Below the pieces are notes generated by a model. It ran no database searches, had not been told where the DNA came from, and was given only the letters and a program-made list of their open reading frames with translations. Below are positions 8,804 through 16,835 of a DNA stretch of 64,000 nt, in pieces; position 1 is the stretch's first letter, and each line of letters begins with the position of its first letter. Both the position numbers and the translations under genes were made by a program. The stretch is from Palleronia salina (GTDB lineage Bacteria; Pseudomonadota; Alphaproteobacteria; Rhodobacterales; Rhodobacteraceae): contig NZ_FQZA01000006.1 in assembly GCF_900141995.1 (NCBI RefSeq), positions 120,169 to 184,168 on the forward strand, written 5' to 3'.

Positions 8804-9155
8804 GGCAGGGCCTTTCGTGACGTGGCGTTCAATTCTGACCCTCATTTGGGCCGTGGGACGGGGAAAACAACTGCTTTGAGGGGCAAAATGCGGCCCGTGG
8901 GCGGAACGCTGTTTCGCGGCCTGCCTGGCTGCCGGAACAGATGTTCTCCCTCGCCGGTGATGGGCGGATAGGCTTGGACCGGCATCCGCTTGTCCGGCGC
9001 CGCCGGTTCTTATTTCACGCAGGCGGGCCCTGTCGCCACGCGTGGACCGGATGCGACATTTCGCGCGCGGCCCGCCCGGACCCAGGCGGCGCGACGGGAT
9101 TTGAGGCTATATAATTCTTCGGTCCGAAAGGGCCGCCCATACCAGGAGCTTTGCC
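8804..9155. other. Divergent promoter region
   Basis: No gene is supported in these 352 bases between the rhodanese and the 58-aa ORF. TATAAT at 9110-9115 is a perfect -10 hexamer pointing toward the 58-aa ORF, but no good -35 was seen 17 bases upstream. Confidence 0.4.
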
Positions 9156-9332
9156 ATGCCCAGCACGGATCGCGACACGGCCCGGCTCGACCGGCCCAGC
9201 GAAAGCATCGACAACAACCGGCTGCAACCGACACCCTGGAGCGTGACCGACAGACGCGGCGCGCTGTATCTGGGCCGGGACGGCGCGCAGCATCGCCGCT
9301 TTCACGGCCTGTTCGAGGACATGTTGAATTGA
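9156..9332 (+). CDS. Small hypothetical protein (58 aa), coupled to SDR
   Basis: The ATG at 9156 follows an aggag-like ribosome binding site (accaggagc). The product begins MPSTDRDTARLDRPSESIDN and contains DRRGALYLGRDGAQHRRFHG. It is hydrophilic, rich in Arg and Asp, with no signal peptide or membrane span. Its stop overlaps the start of the next gene (TTGA), so the two are translationally coupled. No known family is recognised. The coupling and the good ribosome binding site support a real gene. Confidence 0.55.
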   Translation: MPSTDRDTARLDRPSESIDNNRLQPTPWSVTDRRGALYLGRDGAQHRRFHGLFEDMLN

Positions 9333-9970
9333 GTGTTCACCTGACAATCTTCGGCGCCACCTCGGGCATCGGCAAGATCGCCATGGAAACGGCGCTGGCC
9401 AAGGGGCACCGCGTGCGGGCCTTCGCGCGCAGCGCGGATGACATGGCCGCCCGCGACGGGTTGGAGACCATGGCCGGCGACGCGCTGGACCCCGCGGACG
9501 TGGGCGCGGCGCTCGAAGGGACGGACGCGGTGATCTACGCGCTGGGGATCAAGGAAAGCGTGTCGATGCTCTGGACCCCGGTGACGCTGTTCTCGGACAG
9601 CACGCGCCTCCTGCTGGACTGCATGGCCGAGCGGGGGCCGCGCCGCCTGGTCGCCGTCACCGGTTTCGGGGCCGGGCGGTCGCGCAATGCCATGAGCGCG
9701 GTGGAACGCGCGGGCCACTGGGCCTTGCTGGGTCGGCCATACGCCGACAAGGACCGGCAGGAAGAGCTGATCCGCAACACCGCGATCGACTGGACCATCG
9801 TGCGCCCCGTCATCCTGACCAATGGCGGGGCCAGCGGCCGCTACCGCGTGCTGCGCGAACCGTCCGAGTGGCGCAACGGCCTGATCTCGCGGAAGGACGT
9901 GGCCGATTACCTGGTCGAGGCGGCGACCTCGGATCTCGACATCCGCCGCGACGTGGTGCTGGCGCGCTGA
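9329..9970 (+). CDS. NAD(P)-binding atypical SDR (NmrA/YwnB-like)
   Basis: The 213-aa product has a Rossmann fold with the glycine motif TIFGATSGIGK at the N-terminus, a DALDPADVGAALEGTDAVIYALG segment in the second half of the nucleotide fold, and DWTIVRPVILTNG, typical of atypical short-chain dehydrogenases that bind but may not turn over NAD(P)H. The best start is the TTG at 9329, which overlaps the stop of the 58-aa ORF and has GAGGAC upstream. An ATG start would remove the nucleotide-binding motif. Substrate unknown. Confidence 0.75.
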   Translation: MSVHLTIFGATSGIGKIAMETALAKGHRVRAFARSADDMAARDGLETMAGDALDPADVGAALEGTDAVIYALGIKESVSMLWTPVTLFSDSTRLLLDCMAERGPRRLVAVTGFGAGRSRNAMSAVERAGHWALLGRPYADKDRQEELIRNTAIDWTIVRPVILTNGGASGRYRVLREPSEWRNGLISRKDVADYLVEAATSDLDIRRDVVLAR

Positions 9971-10020
9971 CACCGGCCCGGGGTTGACGCACTCACCGCG
10001 CGGCACACAATACCAATCAT

Positions 10021-10105
10021 ACGCCAGGGGCGCCTTCGGGCTGAGATGTACCCTTCGAACCTGAACCGGGTCATGCCGGCGGAGGAAGGCGAGCGCCACT
10101 GGCGC
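10021..10105 (+). promoter_or_regulatory. TPP riboswitch (THI element)
   Basis: The conserved THI-box features are in order: gggGCGCC, the CUGAGA segment (ctgagatgtaccc, 10041-10053), GAACCTGAaCCGGGT (10057-10071), ATGCCGGCG and GGAAGG. They end about 40 bases before thiM. Binding of thiamine pyrophosphate normally shuts off translation or transcription of the genes downstream, here thiM-thiE-thiD. Confidence 0.93.
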
Positions 10106-10142
10106 CCCATCCCGCATGGCCCGACCCCAAGACGAGGACGCC

Positions 10143-10943
10143 ATGCCGGACGACTTCACCCCACCCGATATCGCCCTGACCCGCCTGCGCGAAAGCGTGC
10201 CTCTGGTCCATTGCATCACGAACTACGTGGCCATGGACCTGGCCGCCAACGTGCTGCTGGCCGCCGGCGGCTCGCCCGCGATGATCCACGCCGAGGAGGA
10301 GGTCGCCGATTTCGCCCCCATCGCCGGGGCGTTGACGATCAATATCGGCACATTGTCCGCGCCATGGCTGCGCGCGATGGAGGCGGCGGCGGATGCCGCC
10401 AACGGCGCGGGCGTGCCCTGGGTGCTGGATCCGGTGGCGAATTTCGCGACGCCCTACCGCCGGGATGCGGCCCAGCGGCTGCTGGAGCGCAAGCCCGCCA
10501 TCCTGCGCGGCAACGCGTCCGAGATCCTGGCGCTGGCCGGGCAGTCCGGGGCGGGCAAGGGCGCCGATAGCGGCGACACCGTCGAGGCGGCCGAGGACGC
10601 GGCGCGCGCGCTGGCGCGGCAGACCGGCGGCGTCGTCGCGGTGACCGGGCCGGTGGATTTCGTGACCGATGGCAGCCGCGCCGCACGCGTGTCGGGCGGA
10701 TCGGACCGGATGCCAAAGGTGACGGCCATGGGCTGTTCGCAGGCCGGGCTGATGGGCGGGTTCGCCGCCGTGGTGCCGCCGCTCGACGCGGTGGTCGCGG
10801 CGCTCGTGCTGTTCGCCGAGGCGGGCACGCAGGGCGAACGCGCCTCCCACGGGCCGGGCAGCTTCCGGGTGGCTTTCCTCGATGCGCTGGCGGGGATCAC
10901 GCCCGAGGATTTGCGCAACGCCCCGCATCTCGCATGGCTGTAA
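10143..10943 (+). CDS. thiM: Hydroxyethylthiazole kinase
   Basis: The 266-aa enzyme phosphorylates 4-methyl-5-(2-hydroxyethyl)thiazole in thiamine salvage. PLVHCITNYVAMDLAANVLL, GGSPAMIHAEEEV, the WVLDPVA segment, ILRGNASEI and GCSQAGLMGGFAA (phosphate and metal-binding region) are family hallmarks. The start at 10143 is chosen over the in-frame ATG at 10116 because gacgagg lies at the right distance. It is the first gene after the TPP riboswitch and overlaps thiE by ten bases. Confidence 0.93.
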   Translation: MPDDFTPPDIALTRLRESVPLVHCITNYVAMDLAANVLLAAGGSPAMIHAEEEVADFAPIAGALTINIGTLSAPWLRAMEAAADAANGAGVPWVLDPVANFATPYRRDAAQRLLERKPAILRGNASEILALAGQSGAGKGADSGDTVEAAEDAARALARQTGGVVAVTGPVDFVTDGSRAARVSGGSDRMPKVTAMGCSQAGLMGGFAAVVPPLDAVVAALVLFAEAGTQGERASHGPGSFRVAFLDALAGITPEDLRNAPHLAWL

Positions 10944-11581
10944 GCGACGACCAACTGCGGCGATACCTGCGGCTCTACCTCGTCACCGATCCGGGGTTGT
11001 GCCCGGCGTCCGAGCTGCCCGCCCGGGTGCGCGCGGCGGTGGATGGCGGCGTCACGATGGTGCAGTTGCGCGACAAGGACGCCGACACCGCCAGCCGCGT
11101 GCGGACGGCCAGCGCCATACGCGCCGCGCTCGAAGGGACCGGCGTTCCGCTGATCGTCAACGACGATCCTGCGGCGGCGATCGCCGCCGGGGCGGACGGC
11201 GTGCATATCGGGCAGGAGGACGGCGACCCGGTCGCGGTGCGGCGCCGGATCGGCCCGGACCGGCTGTTGGGCCTGTCCTGCGAAACGCCCGCGCACGTGG
11301 CGTCCGCGGCCGATGGCGGTGCCGATCACCTCGGGCTGGGACCCGTCATGGCAACGGCAACCAAGCCGGGACACGCCGCGCCGCTGGGCTTCGACGGACT
11401 TGCCGCCATGGCCCACGCCACGCGTCTGCCCAACGTCGCCATCGGCGGGCTGAAAGCACCGCATGCGGGCCTTGTGCGTGACGCGGGATGCGACGGCATG
11501 GCGGTTGTGTCCGCCATCCTTGGCGCGCCCGATCCCCGCGCCGCCGCACGCGACATCATCCGAAACTGGAGAGAAGAATGA
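10934..11581 (+). CDS. thiE: Thiamine-phosphate synthase
   Basis: The 215-aa TIM-barrel enzyme joins HMP-PP and thiazole phosphate to make thiamine phosphate. Recognisable are LYLVTDPGLC, VTMVQLRDKDADT, LIVNDDPAAAIAAGADGVHI, the HIGQEDGD segment, the loop GPVMATATKPGHAAPLG and VAIGGL. It overlaps thiM upstream and thiD downstream (ATGA), a tightly coupled salvage operon under the TPP riboswitch. ThiM supplies the thiazole phosphate and ThiD the pyrimidine. Confidence 0.93.
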   Translation: MAVSDDQLRRYLRLYLVTDPGLCPASELPARVRAAVDGGVTMVQLRDKDADTASRVRTASAIRAALEGTGVPLIVNDDPAAAIAAGADGVHIGQEDGDPVAVRRRIGPDRLLGLSCETPAHVASAADGGADHLGLGPVMATATKPGHAAPLGFDGLAAMAHATRLPNVAIGGLKAPHAGLVRDAGCDGMAVVSAILGAPDPRAAARDIIRNWREE

Positions 11582-12399
11582 CCCGAAAGATCCCCAACGT
11601 CCTGTCCATCGCCGGATCGGACCCGTCCGGGGGGGCCGGGATACAGGCGGACCTGAAGGCGATCTCGGCCAATGGTGCCTATGCCATGGCCGCGCTGACG
11701 GCGCTGACGGCCCAGAACACCCAAGGGGTCAGCGGCATCCATCCGGTTCCGCCGGAGTTCGTGGCGGCGCAGATCGACGCGGTGTTCGACGATATCGCCG
11801 TCGACGCGGTGAAGGTGGGCATGATCTGCAACGCCGACATCGCCGCGCGGGTGGCCGACCGGCTGCGCGCGCGGGCGGCCGAGCGGATCGTGCTCGACCC
11901 CGTCATGATCGCCAAGGGAGGCGCCCCGCTGCTCGAGCCCGACGCGGTGCGCGTGGTGCGGGACGACCTGTTGCCGCTGGCGCTGCTGCTGACGCCGAAC
12001 CTGCCCGAGGCGGCGCATCTGCTGGACCAGGGCGTGGCGCGGACCGAGGCCGAGGTCGAGGCACAGGGTCGCGCGCTGCTGGCTCTGGGGCCGCGATACG
12101 TTCTGATGAAGGGCGGTCACGGGCAGGGGGCGGACAGCGCCGACTGCCTGGTCTCGGTCGACGGGGCCATTTGGTCCCGCGCGCCGCGCATCAACACCGC
12201 CAATACCCACGGCACGGGGTGTTCGTTGTCCTCTGGGTTGGCCGCGCAGCTCGCGCGGGGCATTTCACCCGCCGAGGCCGTTCGCGCGGCGAAGGATTTC
12301 GTGACGGCCGCGATCCGCGCCGCGGACCGGCTGGATGTGGGGCAGGGGCACGGGCCGACCCACCACTTCGCGGCGCTCTGGGCGAAGGCCGGCCTCTGA
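11578..12399 (+). CDS. thiD: Hydroxymethylpyrimidine/phosphomethylpyrimidine kinase
   Basis: The 273-aa ribokinase-fold enzyme performs two successive phosphorylations, HMP to HMP-P to HMP-PP. NVLSIAGSDPSGGAGIQADL is the canonical N-terminus. VDAVKVGMI, VLDPVMIAKGG and NTHGTGCSLSSGLAAQL (anion hole and catalytic aspartate region, here in the GTGCS form) confirm it. Its ATG overlaps the thiE stop. It completes a salvage route that works with imported thiazole and HMP. No de novo genes (thiC, thiG) are in the window. Confidence 0.93.
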   Translation: MTRKIPNVLSIAGSDPSGGAGIQADLKAISANGAYAMAALTALTAQNTQGVSGIHPVPPEFVAAQIDAVFDDIAVDAVKVGMICNADIAARVADRLRARAAERIVLDPVMIAKGGAPLLEPDAVRVVRDDLLPLALLLTPNLPEAAHLLDQGVARTEAEVEAQGRALLALGPRYVLMKGGHGQGADSADCLVSVDGAIWSRAPRINTANTHGTGCSLSSGLAAQLARGISPAEAVRAAKDFVTAAIRAADRLDVGQGHGPTHHFAALWAKAGL

Positions 12400-12549
12400 C
12401 CGGGCACAGCGTCGCGCCCGCCCCGGATGCGCGACATTGCGCCGTGCACCTTCTGGTCATCGGGGCGCATGTGTTCCATACCGGCAATCGCCCGGTCCGA
12501 TGGATCGGTCCACGTCATTGCTCGCCCCTGAAGTCGGAGAGGCCTTCCA

Positions 12550-13653
12550 ATGAAAATCGACGGCACGCATTACCGGTCGCTGTGGTGGGACGCGGACGCC
12601 CGGGTCCTCAAGATCATCGACCAGCGCTGGCTGCCCCATGATTTCCGCGTCGCCGACGTGAGAACGATGCAGGATTTCGCCGATGCCATCTACCAGATGC
12701 GGGTGCGCGGCGCGCCGCTGATCGGGGCCACGGCGGCCTATGGCATGGCCCGCGCCATGGACGAGGATCCCGGCGACGCCAACATGGATGCGGCCTGGAC
12801 CTTCCTTGAGAAAACACGGCCCACGGCGATCAACCTGCGCTGGGCGCTGGATCGCTGCCGCGCGGCGCTGCGCCCGCTGGCGCCCGCCGAGCGGGCCGCG
12901 GCCGCCCTGAGGCTGGCGCACGAGATCGCGGACGAGGATGTCGAGATCAACCGCCGCATCGGGGCCCACGGGCTCGAGATCATCCGCGAGATCGCTTCGC
13001 GCAAGCCTGCGGGCGAGCCGGTGCGCCTGCTGACCCATTGCAACGCGGGCTGGATCGCCACCGTCGATTGGGGCACGGCCACAAGCCCCATGTACCAGGC
13101 GCATGATGCCGGCATTCCGCTGCATGTCTGGGTGGACGAAACCCGGCCCCGGAACCAAGGCGCGCTGACCGCGTGGGAGTTGGGCAGCCACGGCGTGGCC
13201 CATAGCTACATCACCGACAACGCGGGCGGGCACCTGATGCAGCACGGAATGGTGGACATGGTCATCACCGGCACCGATCGCACCACGCGGCGCGGCGACG
13301 TGTGCAACAAGATCGGGACCTATCTCAAGGCGCTGGCGGCCCATGACAACGGGGTGCCGTTCTACGTCGCGCTGCCGTCGCCGACCATCGACTGGACGGT
13401 GAGCGACGGTGTCGCCGAGATCCCCATCGAGGAACGCGACGGCGCCGAAATCAGCCATATCCAGGGGCGGCTCGAGGGGGGCGGGATCGGCACGGTCTGC
13501 GTCACGCCCGAGGGCACCGGCACGGGCAACCCTGCCTTCGACGTGACGCCCAGCCGGCTGGTGACCGGTCTGATCACCGAGCGCGGCGTCTGCGCGGCCA
13601 CCGAGGACGGCCTGGCCGGTTTGTTCCCCGATCTGGCACGGGCCGCGGGCTAG
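12550..13653 (+). CDS. mtnA: S-methyl-5-thioribose-1-phosphate isomerase
   Basis: The 367-aa enzyme converts 5-methylthioribose-1-phosphate to methylthioribulose-1-phosphate in methylthioadenosine salvage. Family motifs include [24 protein letters not shown] with the catalytic cysteine at residue 164, [30 protein letters not shown] with the catalytic aspartate at 243, and [12 protein letters not shown]. No mtnK or mtnP is next to it. The next plus-strand gene is a class II aldolase rather than mtnB/C/D, which points to the DHAP shunt rather than the full Met salvage pathway. Confidence 0.93.
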   Translation: MKIDGTHYRSLWWDADARVLKIIDQRWLPHDFRVADVRTMQDFADAIYQMRVRGAPLIGATAAYGMARAMDEDPGDANMDAAWTFLEKTRPTAINLRWALDRCRAALRPLAPAERAAAALRLAHEIADEDVEINRRIGAHGLEIIREIASRKPAGEPVRLLTHCNAGWIATVDWGTATSPMYQAHDAGIPLHVWVDETRPRNQGALTAWELGSHGVAHSYITDNAGGHLMQHGMVDMVITGTDRTTRRGDVCNKIGTYLKALAAHDNGVPFYVALPSPTIDWTVSDGVAEIPIEERDGAEISHIQGRLEGGGIGTVCVTPEGTGTGNPAFDVTPSRLVTGLITERGVCAATEDGLAGLFPDLARAAG

Positions 13654-13917
13654 GTGGCGAAGGGCCTGACGGCCCGGCCGTGGACCGGTCGAGGCCCGGT
13701 GCTGCAAGACCGGGTCGCCGTCTTCACCGGCGGCACGAACGGCGTGGGACGCCAGCCGCATGGCGACCCCGTCGCCCTTCTCGCGTCCAAGGGCCTGGTG
13801 CGCCGTGAGTGGGTGGTGCGGGCCGCGACCCGAAGCCCGGGCGGTGCCGCAAGAGCGGTTCGCCTGCCGTCCCGAACCCGATATAGCCCCACCCGGAACC
13901 CCGCTGGAGACTGACGA

Positions 13918-14595
13918 ATGACCACCGCGCCCCTGCCAGATACCGCGGCCACCCGACAGGCCCTGATCGACGCGTGCCGCGCCATGAACGCCCGTCACCT
14001 GAACCAGGGCACCTCGGGCAACATCTCGGCCCGGGTCGCGGATGGCGTGCTCATTACGCCATCGGGCGTGGCCTACGACGCCCTGGCACCCGACATGATG
14101 GTGACCATTCCGCTGGAGGGATCACCGGACGAAATAGGGCCGAAGCCGTCGTCGGAATGGCCGTTTCACCAGGCGCTCCACAAGGCCCGGCCCGACATGC
14201 CCGTGGTCCTGCACGCCCATCCGCCCTATTGCAGCGTGCTGGCGGTGCAACGGCGGGCGATTCCGGCCTGCCATTACATGATCGCGGCGTTCGGCGGCGA
14301 TGACGTGCCGCTGGTCGATTACGCGCTCTTCGGCAGCCAGGCCCTGTGCGACAACATGGCGGCGGTCATGACCGAGCGTCATGGCTGCCTCATGGCCAAT
14401 CACGGCGCGACCGTGCTGGGCGAGACCGTCGAAAAGGCCCTGTGGCGGCTGGAAGAGCTCGAGTCGCTGGCCCGGACCTATCTGTTCAGCACGATCGGCG
14501 GGGCGCCGCATATCCTGACCGCCGAAGAGATGGCCGAGGTGCATGTCGCCTTCCGCAGCTACGGTCCGCGCTCGGACAACAATTCAGTAGCATAG
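13918..14595 (+). CDS. ald2: Class II aldolase/adducin protein, probable methylthioribulose-1-phosphate aldolase
   Basis: The 225-aa zinc aldolase has LNQGTSGNISAR (phosphate site), ITPSGVAYD, SSEWPFH (catalytic Glu region), the metal-binding pair in VVLHAHPPYCS and a third histidine in MANHGATVLG. It resembles FucA-type aldolases. Placed after mtnA, it best fits Ald2 of the DHAP shunt, which splits methylthioribulose-1-phosphate into DHAP and 2-methylthioacetaldehyde. MtnB dehydratase is in the same superfamily and cannot be excluded by motif alone. The 264-base gap before it has no supported gene. Confidence 0.72.
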   Translation: MTTAPLPDTAATRQALIDACRAMNARHLNQGTSGNISARVADGVLITPSGVAYDALAPDMMVTIPLEGSPDEIGPKPSSEWPFHQALHKARPDMPVVLHAHPPYCSVLAVQRRAIPACHYMIAAFGGDDVPLVDYALFGSQALCDNMAAVMTERHGCLMANHGATVLGETVEKALWRLEELESLARTYLFSTIGGAPHILTAEEMAEVHVAFRSYGPRSDNNSVA

Positions 14596-14742
14596 GCTCG
14601 GGGCCTCTCGGTAAGCTTGGCCTGGCGCGCCGGGTTCTTTACGCCTCGAGCGTGTCACCCTCTCACCGCATCATTGCGCCGCCGCTTACGGCCCGTCGCG
14701 GGGCCGGCGAGCCGCCGAAGCGGTGCGCCGTGGGATCGACCG

Positions 14743-15090
14743 TCAGAAGAAGCTGGGCTCCGACGAGGGGGTGGCCGCCGACGCGCGGCCGGTCAGCGCG
14801 GCGCGCACCTGCTCGAGCCGCAGGTCGCGCGTGACCGGGTGCAGCGCGACCGGAGGCATGGCGCCGCACTGCGAGGCCAAACCGGCAACCGCGCGGCGCA
14901 AATCGGCCGTCGTCTGGGTCAGGCGATCGAGTTCCTGCCACGCCCGTCGGTCGCCTGTCGTGCCGATGGCATGGCCCAGGATGGCCGACGCCGCCACGTC
15001 TTCCAGCCCCCGCGACATGGCTTCCACCCGCGACAGTTCGCCCTCGAGCCCCGACAGGATCTCGACCAGCGGCAGGGTGGCATCGCTCAT
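14743..15090 (-). CDS. Hypothetical chemotaxis-operon protein
   Basis: This 115-aa product is the last gene of the chemotaxis operon. Its ATG overlaps the cheY stop by four bases. It is mostly helical by composition (LPLVEILSGLEGELSRVEAM, LDRLTQTTADLRRAVAGLA), with no signal peptide or membrane span. It resembles a four-helix or coiled-coil partner protein, but no family is recognised. A role as a regulator of CheY or as a phosphatase-like partner is only suggested by its position. Confidence 0.7.
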   Translation of the reverse strand: MSDATLPLVEILSGLEGELSRVEAMSRGLEDVAASAILGHAIGTTGDRRAWQELDRLTQTTADLRRAVAGLASQCGAMPPVALHPVTRDLRLEQVRAALTGRASAATPSSEPSFF

Positions 15091-15473
15091 AGCTTGCCCG
15101 TCACGGTTTCCAGGCAGGCACGCATCTTTGCCGTGTCGAAGGGCTTGGACAGAAAGTTGTTGAGGCCCAGCTTCTTGGCCTCGGCCAGGATCGACGGCTT
15201 CATGGACCCGCTGATGAGAATGAAGCCGATCCGCGATGTCGCCTTCTGCAGCCGCAATTTCTCCAACAGTTGCAGGCCGTCCATTCCCGGCATGTTGTAG
15301 TCCGAAATGACGATATGAAATCCCTGACGTGTCGCGCGTTCAAGCGCTACGTCACCGGCGTTGCAGCTATCGACGTTCTTGATTCCGATTTCTTCCAGCG
15401 CATTGCAGATCAGCCCGCGGCTGACGCTGGTGTCGTCCACGACCAGAACCTTGAGCTGTTCGCGTAGGGACAT
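15087..15473 (-). CDS. cheY: CheY-type response regulator
   Basis: The 128-aa product is a stand-alone receiver domain. It has the acidic pair in VLVVDDTSVSR, the phospho-acceptor aspartate in IVISDYNMPGMDG, the switch Ser in FILISGS and the lysine in FLSKPFD. The start MSLREQLKVLVVDD is used because earlier codons do not fit the fold. It lies between cheR and the last operon gene and is the second CheY of the operon. It may bind the flagellar motor or act as a phosphate sink. Confidence 0.9.
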   Translation of the reverse strand: MSLREQLKVLVVDDTSVSRGLICNALEEIGIKNVDSCNAGDVALERATRQGFHIVISDYNMPGMDGLQLLEKLRLQKATSRIGFILISGSMKPSILAEAKKLGLNNFLSKPFDTAKMRACLETVTGKL

Positions 15474-15504
15474 TGGGGGCGCTCCTTGACTTTGGGATGG
15501 CGGC

Positions 15505-16365
15505 TTATTGGGACATGGCGGCACCCGGCCGCCGGAACGAGGTCGGACCGAAAAGCTCCAGCCGATCGGACAGTGGTGGCCCGATCCGCTCGGAATGGCC
15601 GATGAACAGGACACCGTCGCGGTCGAGGACCTGTTCGAGGCCGCTCCAGATCCGCATCTGCGTGTCGGGCTCCATGTAGATTGCCACGTTGCGGCAGAAG
15701 ATCACGTCGAATGGGCCCGACACCGGCCACGGGTCCATGAAGTTCAGGTACCGGACCGTCACAAGCTTTCGCAGCGCGGCGCGGACACGCAGCATGCCGT
15801 CCGCGTCCCTTGTCTCTTCGAAAAGGCGCGCGGCGAAGTCCGGGCCCGCGTCGCGCTTGGCGGTCGCGGGGTATCGGCCGTCTTGCGCGGCTTTCAGGAC
15901 CTTGCTGTCGATATCGGTGGCAAGGATCCTGAAGTTGTGTTGGCCCACGTCGGGCATGCATTTGGCGACCACTGCGGCGATGCTGTAGGCCTCTTCGCCG
16001 CTGGAGCAGGCCGCCGACCAGATCCGGACGCGGCCGCCGGCGCGGGCCTTCTGCGCCAGTCGCGGCATGATATCCTGCTCGAGGATGCGAAAATGGCCGG
16101 CTTCCCGGAAGAAACGCGTGGTGTTGGTGGTCAGCGCATCGATCATCGCCGCCAGGTCCTCGGCGCCGCTCGGTCTGCGAATGTGCTCGAGAAACGCCTC
16201 GAAACTGGCGAGGCCGAGCCGACGCAGGTGCTTCGAAAGCCGCGACACGACCAGGCGTTCGGTCCCGGGCTCCAGCCGGATGCCCGTCCGCTCCGCCAGG
16301 ATGGCGGCGATCTGCTCGAAGGCGTCGGTGCTGAGTTCGAGCCGGATCAGGTCCGTCCCCGTCAT
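15505..16365 (-). CDS. cheR: Chemotaxis protein methyltransferase
   Basis: The 286-aa enzyme methylates glutamates on chemoreceptors using SAM. It has the N-terminal helical domain (SRLSKHLRRLGLASFEAFLE), TTNTTRFFREAGHF, the SAM site IWSAACSSGEEAYSIA and ATDIDSKVLKAA, and DVIFCRNVAIYM. It overlaps cheW by four bases. The partner demethylase CheB is absent from the operon, although the operon's receptor ends in a xWxxF-type tail (AWTDF) that could tether CheR. Confidence 0.93.
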   Translation of the reverse strand: MTGTDLIRLELSTDAFEQIAAILAERTGIRLEPGTERLVVSRLSKHLRRLGLASFEAFLEHIRRPSGAEDLAAMIDALTTNTTRFFREAGHFRILEQDIMPRLAQKARAGGRVRIWSAACSSGEEAYSIAAVVAKCMPDVGQHNFRILATDIDSKVLKAAQDGRYPATAKRDAGPDFAARLFEETRDADGMLRVRAALRKLVTVRYLNFMDPWPVSGPFDVIFCRNVAIYMEPDTQMRIWSGLEQVLDRDGVLFIGHSERIGPPLSDRLELFGPTSFRRPGAAMSQ

Positions 16366-16835
16366 GCGTCGACCTGCGTTGCAATCATCGAGGCCGACAG
16401 GGTCGCGATGTCGAGCACGCGCAGCGTGCGGTCCTGGGATGCAATGATGCCCTTCACGAAGCTGTCGCTGTCCAGCCCGTCCATGCGAGGCATGGGCTGC
16501 ACCTCGTCCGGGGCGATGCTGACGATGTCGGACACGGCAGAAACAAGAAAGCCGACCGTTTGCTCGCCGATATTGGCCACGATGATGACCGTGCGCCCCG
16601 CGTCGCGGCAGCGTTCCAAGCCGAGGCGGGCCGCCAGGTCCACGATGGGCACCACCGCCCCGCGAAGGTTCATGACGCCCATGACATCGGGCGGCGAGTG
16701 CGGCAGCATGGTAACGCCCGTCCAGCCGCGGATCTCGCGCACGGCCATGATATCCATGCAGAAATCCTGATCTCCGATGGAAAAGGTGATCAGCTCGGAC
16801 TTGCCGGGTTGGAGATCGGTTCGGTCGTCGGTCAT
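16362..16835 (-). CDS. cheW: Chemotaxis coupling protein
   Basis: The 157-aa CheW domain includes LITFSIGDQDFCMDIMAVRE, ITLPHSPP-like docking segment TMLPHSPPDVMGVMNLRGAV and VPIVDLAARLGL. CheW links chemoreceptors to the CheA kinase at the cell pole. It overlaps both cheA upstream and cheR downstream by four bases, so the three proteins are probably made in a coupled ratio. Confidence 0.92.
   Translation of the reverse strand: MTDDRTDLQPGKSELITFSIGDQDFCMDIMAVREIRGWTGVTMLPHSPPDVMGVMNLRGAVVPIVDLAARLGLERCRDAGRTVIIVANIGEQTVGFLVSAVSDIVSIAPDEVQPMPRMDGLDSDSFVKGIIASQDRTLRVLDIATLSASMIATQVDA

Noticed and set aside
8832..8847. ATTC-N8-ATTT as an SqrR-type site before the rhodanese operon
   Set aside because: Only one half-site matches; too weak to list as a regulatory feature.
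12400..12549. Possible SAM-class riboswitch before mtnA
   Set aside because: No conserved riboswitch core could be recognised by eye; only weak pairings are present.
13654..13914. Open frame from a GTG right after mtnA, with RVAVFTGGTNGVGR resembling an SDR glycine motif
   Set aside because: The rest of the frame shows no SDR features and no ribosome binding site; the 264-base gap is more likely non-coding.
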